Origin: Meconema thalassinum
Lineage: Eukaryota > Arthropoda > Insecta > Orthoptera > Tettigoniidae
Direction: 5' to 3'
DNA length: 64,000 nt
NCBI GenBank assembly: GCA_946902985.2
Contig: OX336389.2
Coordinates: forward strand, 150,401,099 to 150,465,098
Shown: positions 59,481 to 64,000 of the stretch, piece after piece
Position numbering within the stretch: position 1 is the first letter of the stretch
How the letters are laid out: each line of letters opens with the position of its first letter
Notes under the pieces: generated by a model
Databases searched by the model: none
The model's input: the letters and a program-made list of their open reading frames with translations, nothing else
What the model was told of the DNA's origin: nothing
Made by a program: the position numbers and the translations under genes

Positions 59481-61266
59481 TCAGTAGGGGGATGGTGGCG
59501 CTTCTGCTTCACCCATTTTATTTGTACCAGACTGTACAAGTTAAAATAATTAATATCTCTCAAACGCATGGTCGGATGTTGACAAATGAGGTGTCATTGG
59601 ACTCGAGCTGACGTCCTCTTTCCTATGGACTACAGGTTATATTTTTCAAAAAAAATTTGAAATTTTTCGTTTTCGAAAATAGGTAATAGTTTGAAAACCA
59701 AACATGATAGAACGTTGTGCCATGGCTCAAACGAATGGTCTTTTTGACCTTTATTTTTTATAATAAAACTTTTTTATTTTTTATGTTTTTTTTAAACACT
59801 CGAATTTTGAAAATCCTATATTTCGGAAACTAGGAACTCTACAAAAAAAATTGTTTGACGTAAATCGATGGTCCCTACCCCCTCTACCCCCAAAATAAAT
59901 TTCAAGTCACTAGGACAAAAACCTGACAGTAGTGGGGTAGTGAGAGCGCTGCTTCCAAAAGCAAGTTGTGAGCCCCTGCGACCTTGGAATGGAAGGAGTC
60001 ATGCTAGGAAGGCGTGCTTGGATTCATTTTTTCGTCTCGTTGCGCTCTTTACGGAAATGTAGGTGTCGAAAAGGTGAAAATCTGGAAACATGGTTTTTTG
60101 GGGGAAAAAACGTGATTTTAAACTTTTTGTATATCTCGCGAACCAATCATGCTCGAGGCGTGTACGACGGGTCCAAGGACTCGAGGTGACGTCCTCTTTG
60201 CTATGGACCACTCGTTGTAATTTTTAAAAAAATTTGGAAACTCGATTTTGGGGTAAACACGTGTTTTTTGTGATTTTTGCCGATATCTCACGAACCAATA
60301 ACGCTAAAGACGTGTACGAGGTGTCCTAGGACTCGGGCTAACGCCCCCCTTTCAAATGTGGTAGATATTTTTTCCAAAAAAATAATTCACAAAGGGCCTA
60401 ACGCCATACATGTTGAAGAAACTTTTTCTTTTTCTTATCCTGTTTATAATGTTTATGAAGCGTGGTGGTTGAGAGAGACGATACTGCTGGGTGTGTGTTT
60501 CAACGAACCTGTCGCTAACCACAAGGACCATGCTTAATATATCTATCGCTATTTCGGCGGGTCGGTGTATGACCGAGCGAGCGTGCGTTTTTTCACACAT
60601 TATACCTTTGACGTGTAAACGGTGATGAGAACTTGGTTCTATGTTGGTCGAAGCGAGTACAGAAAACAAACTTGCAGACGAGCAGGAGGTGAATGTCATT
60701 TGAGCTTATTGGAAGGCGTTGATCTGACTTGACAACAGGTGCAATGGAAAAATGACAATGACGCTTGAAGGTGAAATAATCTGACCATTGTGGTGGCAGG
60801 GGAGTGCGAAATGCATGTGAACATGTGTGAAACCACATGTAGGCTAAACAAGTTACACCCTGTCTTGCTTTGTACGTAACAAAATGCAAGTCCATGTGAA
60901 ATTTGATCTGCCACAGGTGTTCACCTTGGACGTTATCTGTCCCCGTGCATGATAACAGAATGTTCAAAGCGTGGGACAAAATGATTATACATGCAACGTA
61001 GCATATATAAAGACATGTCGTTATCATTTCCACTCTCACTTGGGTGGACTACCTTCGAACATACTCCGTTGCGTGAATCACTTGGTCTTGTTTAACAGTT
61101 TTGGTGTTGGTGGAAAATACTTAACCTTGTTGTGGGGTAGGTATTTATATATATATTCACTTATACATTTATTGATTTATATATATATTTACAAGCAATT
61201 ATTTATTGATTAGGTAATTAATGATTTTATTTATTTATTTGTTTGCAGATAACCGGTATACCTTAC

Positions 61267-62013
61267 ATGTCTGAGAGAGAAGAAACCATTGCACTTTTGA
61301 GCCCACTAGAAGGAAACAGCAACAAGTCACTGCAAGTAAAGGTGAGATGATTTTTTAAACTAACTTGTTTCATTTCTTTGTTTGATGTTTTTTTTATGAA
61401 ATGTATGTATTAACCTGAATTTAGGTATTTATAGCTGTTTATTTTATTTATTTTTAGAAACTTGGAAAGAATAGCCTTACCGCCGTAGCAGTCGCTGAAA
61501 AAAAAACCGAAACGCACTAAAGCGAAACCACTGCCAAAGAGTGAACTGTTTAAACCTCAGGTAAGTCCAACTTAAAAATGCTATTCCATTTTACCACTAC
61601 TGAAAACTCGTAGACAAAAAAAAATTCATTACCTGTACATGACTGGGACAATGATTGCTTTCTTGATTAATGGCTATGTTGTTGTTGTTGACTGGGAAAA
61701 GTACAAGGCCATGTTGGATTTTCTAAAAATAAAAAAATAAATTTAATTTATGGGTGGTTCCCTATGGACTCAACGAATATCCACAGGTTTGAACATGATA
61801 ATGTGAACAAAATGACATGACATTCATTTTTGTTTATGTATTGGTTAAAGGGGCGGTGGGGGGGGGATGTAAATGACTGTAGCTTTATAAAAAGAAAATA
61901 AGTACATGGGTTACTGTTAGTGCCAACATACAGTTTATTTTTAATGGTGTTTTGATATATTAATGCCAATTAACGTTAACGTTTTATTTACAAGTATTGA
62001 TTGATTGATTGAC

Positions 62014-62044
<31 letters not shown>

Positions 62045-62109
62045 GTGATGGGTTCATTTGTTTGTTTTAGGTGTCGTCATGTGCCATTAACGTAATGAAC
62101 AGACAGTGA
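61267..62109 (+). pseudogene. Three-exon small ORF, third copy, frameshifted
   Basis: Exons 61267-61341 (25 codons), 61458-61560 (103 nt, one base too many) and 62071-62109. Donors are GTGAG and GTAAG, acceptors TTTTTAG and TGTTTTAG. The extra base is in a run of nine A at 61498-61506. Around that run the sequence is Lys/Arg-rich, so the basic middle of the protein is present here too. A TTGA microsatellite (61985-62047) lies in intron 2, at the place of the matching repeat in the right arm. The exon 3 stop is conserved. Confidence 0.6.
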
Positions 62110-62185
62110 ACAAGCATGCATTATGCTTTAAAGTACTCTGTGCAACGTTAATAACTTACAATAAGAAAAAGTTTTATTATAACAC

Positions 62186-62370
62186 ATGGCGTTAGTACCA
62201 AATACAACAAGTGAGCAAGTTGGTTTACCACGTGCGTTAAATTTAAAATCAGAACATGATCGATGGTTAACATTTGAATCCTGGCCTGTAGGCTTTTTGT
62301 CGACACATGAACTTGCAAAAGCCGTTTTTTTTACTTGAACCGAGAAGATGTGGTGCGCTGTGAGTAGTGT
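62186..62370 (+). pseudogene. IAP, third copy, N-terminal fragment
   Basis: Starts ATGGCGTTAGTACC and gives MALVPNTTSEQ, then FESWPVGFLST, as in the other copies. It runs to the poly-T before BIR1, where the frame breaks, and to the first part of BIR1 (YLNRED in the other frame). It then joins unrelated satellite-type DNA at about 62370, so BIR2 and RING are missing. Confidence 0.8.
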
Positions 62371-62375
62371 GGTAG

Positions 62376-63284
62376 TGGGGGAGCTGTCTCACTTTTTATT
62401 GAGCCACCCTCGTATCGGCCCCGAACTTGATATCTCGCTAACCAAACATGGGATTAGAACATACAGGGTGTCCTAGCACTCGTAGTGACGTCCCCTACTT
62501 TCCTATAGCCTCTTAATTTAATGAAAAGACCAAAACTAAAAGGTCATTCGCGAGTAGTGGGGTAGTGTTGGTTTCCTCAAGTCGCGCTCGTGCTTGAATA
62601 TGTATGCCTATGTTGGGAAAGGGTTAGGTGGTGGGGGAGGAGTAGGGTCGAGTGAGGGGTCGTTTAGATGGTATTTTTTCCGCTCTAGATGATGGTGAGG
62701 TTATTTTTTAAAATGGATGGAATTGGGAAACGCCATTTGGGGTAAACATGTTGTTTTTTGACATTTTGGCGATGAATGTTTTTTATACGCATGCGCACTT
62801 GAGGAGTTTTGTAAGAGGGCGGGCTTTTATAATGATGATTTATCAATGAGTGTTTTTTAATATATATTGAAATAAACCAAAAAAACTAATAGGTCATCGG
62901 CTTTTTACTATCTCGCTAACCAATAATCGGATTTAAACGTATGAGGTGTCGTAGGACTCGTGGTGAACTCTCCTTTTCTATCGAAGGGGTATATCCACCC
63001 CAAAATAAAAACTACCCTTACCCGGGGGGTAAATAATATTTTTTGTATATGCGCATACGGACGGCTTTTGTCAAAAGGACCTAACTATACGTTTGTTAAT
63101 ATTTTCTGAACCCCTCATGGGATTTTGCCATAGGCAGTATCCTAACCCTGGGGGTGACACTCCGTTTTTTGAATGTAGGATTCATTTTTGTCGAAAGGGC
63201 CTAACGACACTTTTGTTCATATCTCGCGAACCAATCATGCTAGGGACTTGTATGAGGGGTCCTAGCACTTGGGGCAACATTCCC
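62376..63284 (+). repeat. Diverged satellite-type repeats
   Basis: At least four spaced copies of the core found in the cassette satellite (ATATCTCGCGAACCAATCAT, then GACTTGTATGAGG and TGACxCCCC), near 62430, 62910, 63100 and 63220. They are separated by unlike spacers. The third cassette copy ends at this block. Confidence 0.65.
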
Positions 63285-64000
63285 TGTTTGGGGATGAAAC
63301 TACCCCCCAAAATTGAAAAATCCATATCTTGGAAACGAAGAATCCTAAAATTAGGTGTGATAGCTTAAAAAATAGGGGATGATATGGGCTATTACCTCGA
63401 TGGATCATTTCACCCCTAAAACAGTAAATAAATATGTTATGGGGGAAAAACGTGTTAAACACCTAAAAATGATAAATGAACCTAAGATCTTTTGTTTTTG
63501 ATGAAAAATAGCAGGGGGGTGAAACTACCCCCCAAAATTGAAAAATCCATATCTCGGAAACGAAGAATCCTAAAATTAGGTGTGATAGCTTAAAAAATAG
63601 GGGATGATATAGGTTTTTACCTCGATGGATCATTTCACCCCTAAAACAGTAAATAGTCATGTTATGGGGAAAAAACGTGTTAAACACCTAAAAATGATAA
63701 ATGAACCTAAGATCTTTTGTTTTTGATGAAAAATAGCAGGGGGATGAAACTACCCCCAAAATTGAAAAATCCCTATCTCGGAAACGAAGAATCCTAAAAT
63801 TAGGTGTGATAGCTTAAAAAATAGGGGATGATATGGGCTTTTACCTCGATGGATCATTTCACCCCTAAAACAGTAAATAAATATGTTATGGGGGGAAAAA
63901 CGTGTTAAACACCTAAAAATGATAAATGAACCTAAGATCTTTTGTTTTTGATGAAAAATAGCAGGGGGGTGAAACTACCCCCCAAAATTGAAAAATCCCT
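63285..64000 (+). repeat. ~225-bp satellite, at least 3 units, runs off the window
   Basis: The phrase TCCATATCTCGGAAACGAAG recurs at 63321, 63546 and 63770, and a fourth unit begins at 63996, giving periods of 225, 224 and 226 bp. Units are nearly identical. Small minus-strand ORFs (63262-63462, 63463-63687) repeat with the unit and are not genes. Confidence 0.9.

Larger units (their letters stand above)
59480..62375 (+). repeat. IAP cassette, third copy (partial)
   Basis: Starts with CAGTAGGGGGATGGTGGCGCTT, the counterpart of the left edge at 7958. It carries diverged satellite units (59555, 60130, 60285), a 5' region, the three small-ORF exons, and the IAP start, then ends inside BIR1 at about 62370. 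It is less similar to the two inverted arms than they are to each other, so it is probably an older or separate copy. Confidence 0.75.

Overview
This window looks like repeat-rich genomic DNA of an insect or a close arthropod relative. No conventional host gene is recognisable. The evidence is a degenerate TTAGG-type (insect telomere unit) repeat block, three classes of arthropod-type retrotransposon (a Ty3/gypsy LTR array, an RTE/BovB-like LINE and a CR1/Jockey-like LINE), introns with GT/AG borders, and low GC outside the elements. The species cannot be fixed from sequence alone.

The main structure is a composite repeat, called here the IAP cassette. It occurs as two large inverted arms plus two partial copies. 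Consensus order is: ~119-bp satellite units; a 5' region with a non-coding exon; a three-exon ORF of about 70 codons; an inhibitor-of-apoptosis gene (BIR-BIR-RING); a small ~93-codon beta-rich ORF; a convergent FLYWCH-like zinc-finger gene with an acidic tail; a minisatellite of AAAGCCAA-type units. The left arm runs from about 7955 to 16310 on +. The right arm runs on - from about 16312 to 51690. It is split by a 24.8-kb LTR array (18197-42975) and by a 5.4-kb TA-flanked DNA transposon (45068-50429), which itself carries an RTE LINE (46066-49406). A third copy (about 59480-62375, +) stops inside the first BIR. A fourth fragment (3164-4990, +) keeps only the minisatellite and the FLYWCH gene. 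Almost every cassette gene is broken. The 93-codon ORF at 16810-17091 (-) and the 70-codon spliced ORFs of the left and right arms are still open.

The LTR array is LTR-internal-LTR-internal-LTR. It has unusually long LTRs (about 3.9 kb), a GTAC target duplication at its outer edges, and Gag and Pol lesions shared by both internal regions. This suggests one insertion later expanded by LTR-LTR recombination. The arms record each other's history: the left arm keeps the uninterrupted site for both the LTR insertion and the TA transposon insertion.

Flanks: 1-3160 holds AT-rich DNA with no recognised gene. 5445-5805 is degenerate TTAGG. 52363-53532 is a near-perfect fold-back. 54449 to about 58900 is a nearly intact CR1/Jockey-like LINE on -. 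63285 to the end is a ~225-bp satellite that continues past the window. Many frame breaks fall in homopolymers, so part of the apparent decay could be sequencing or assembly error.
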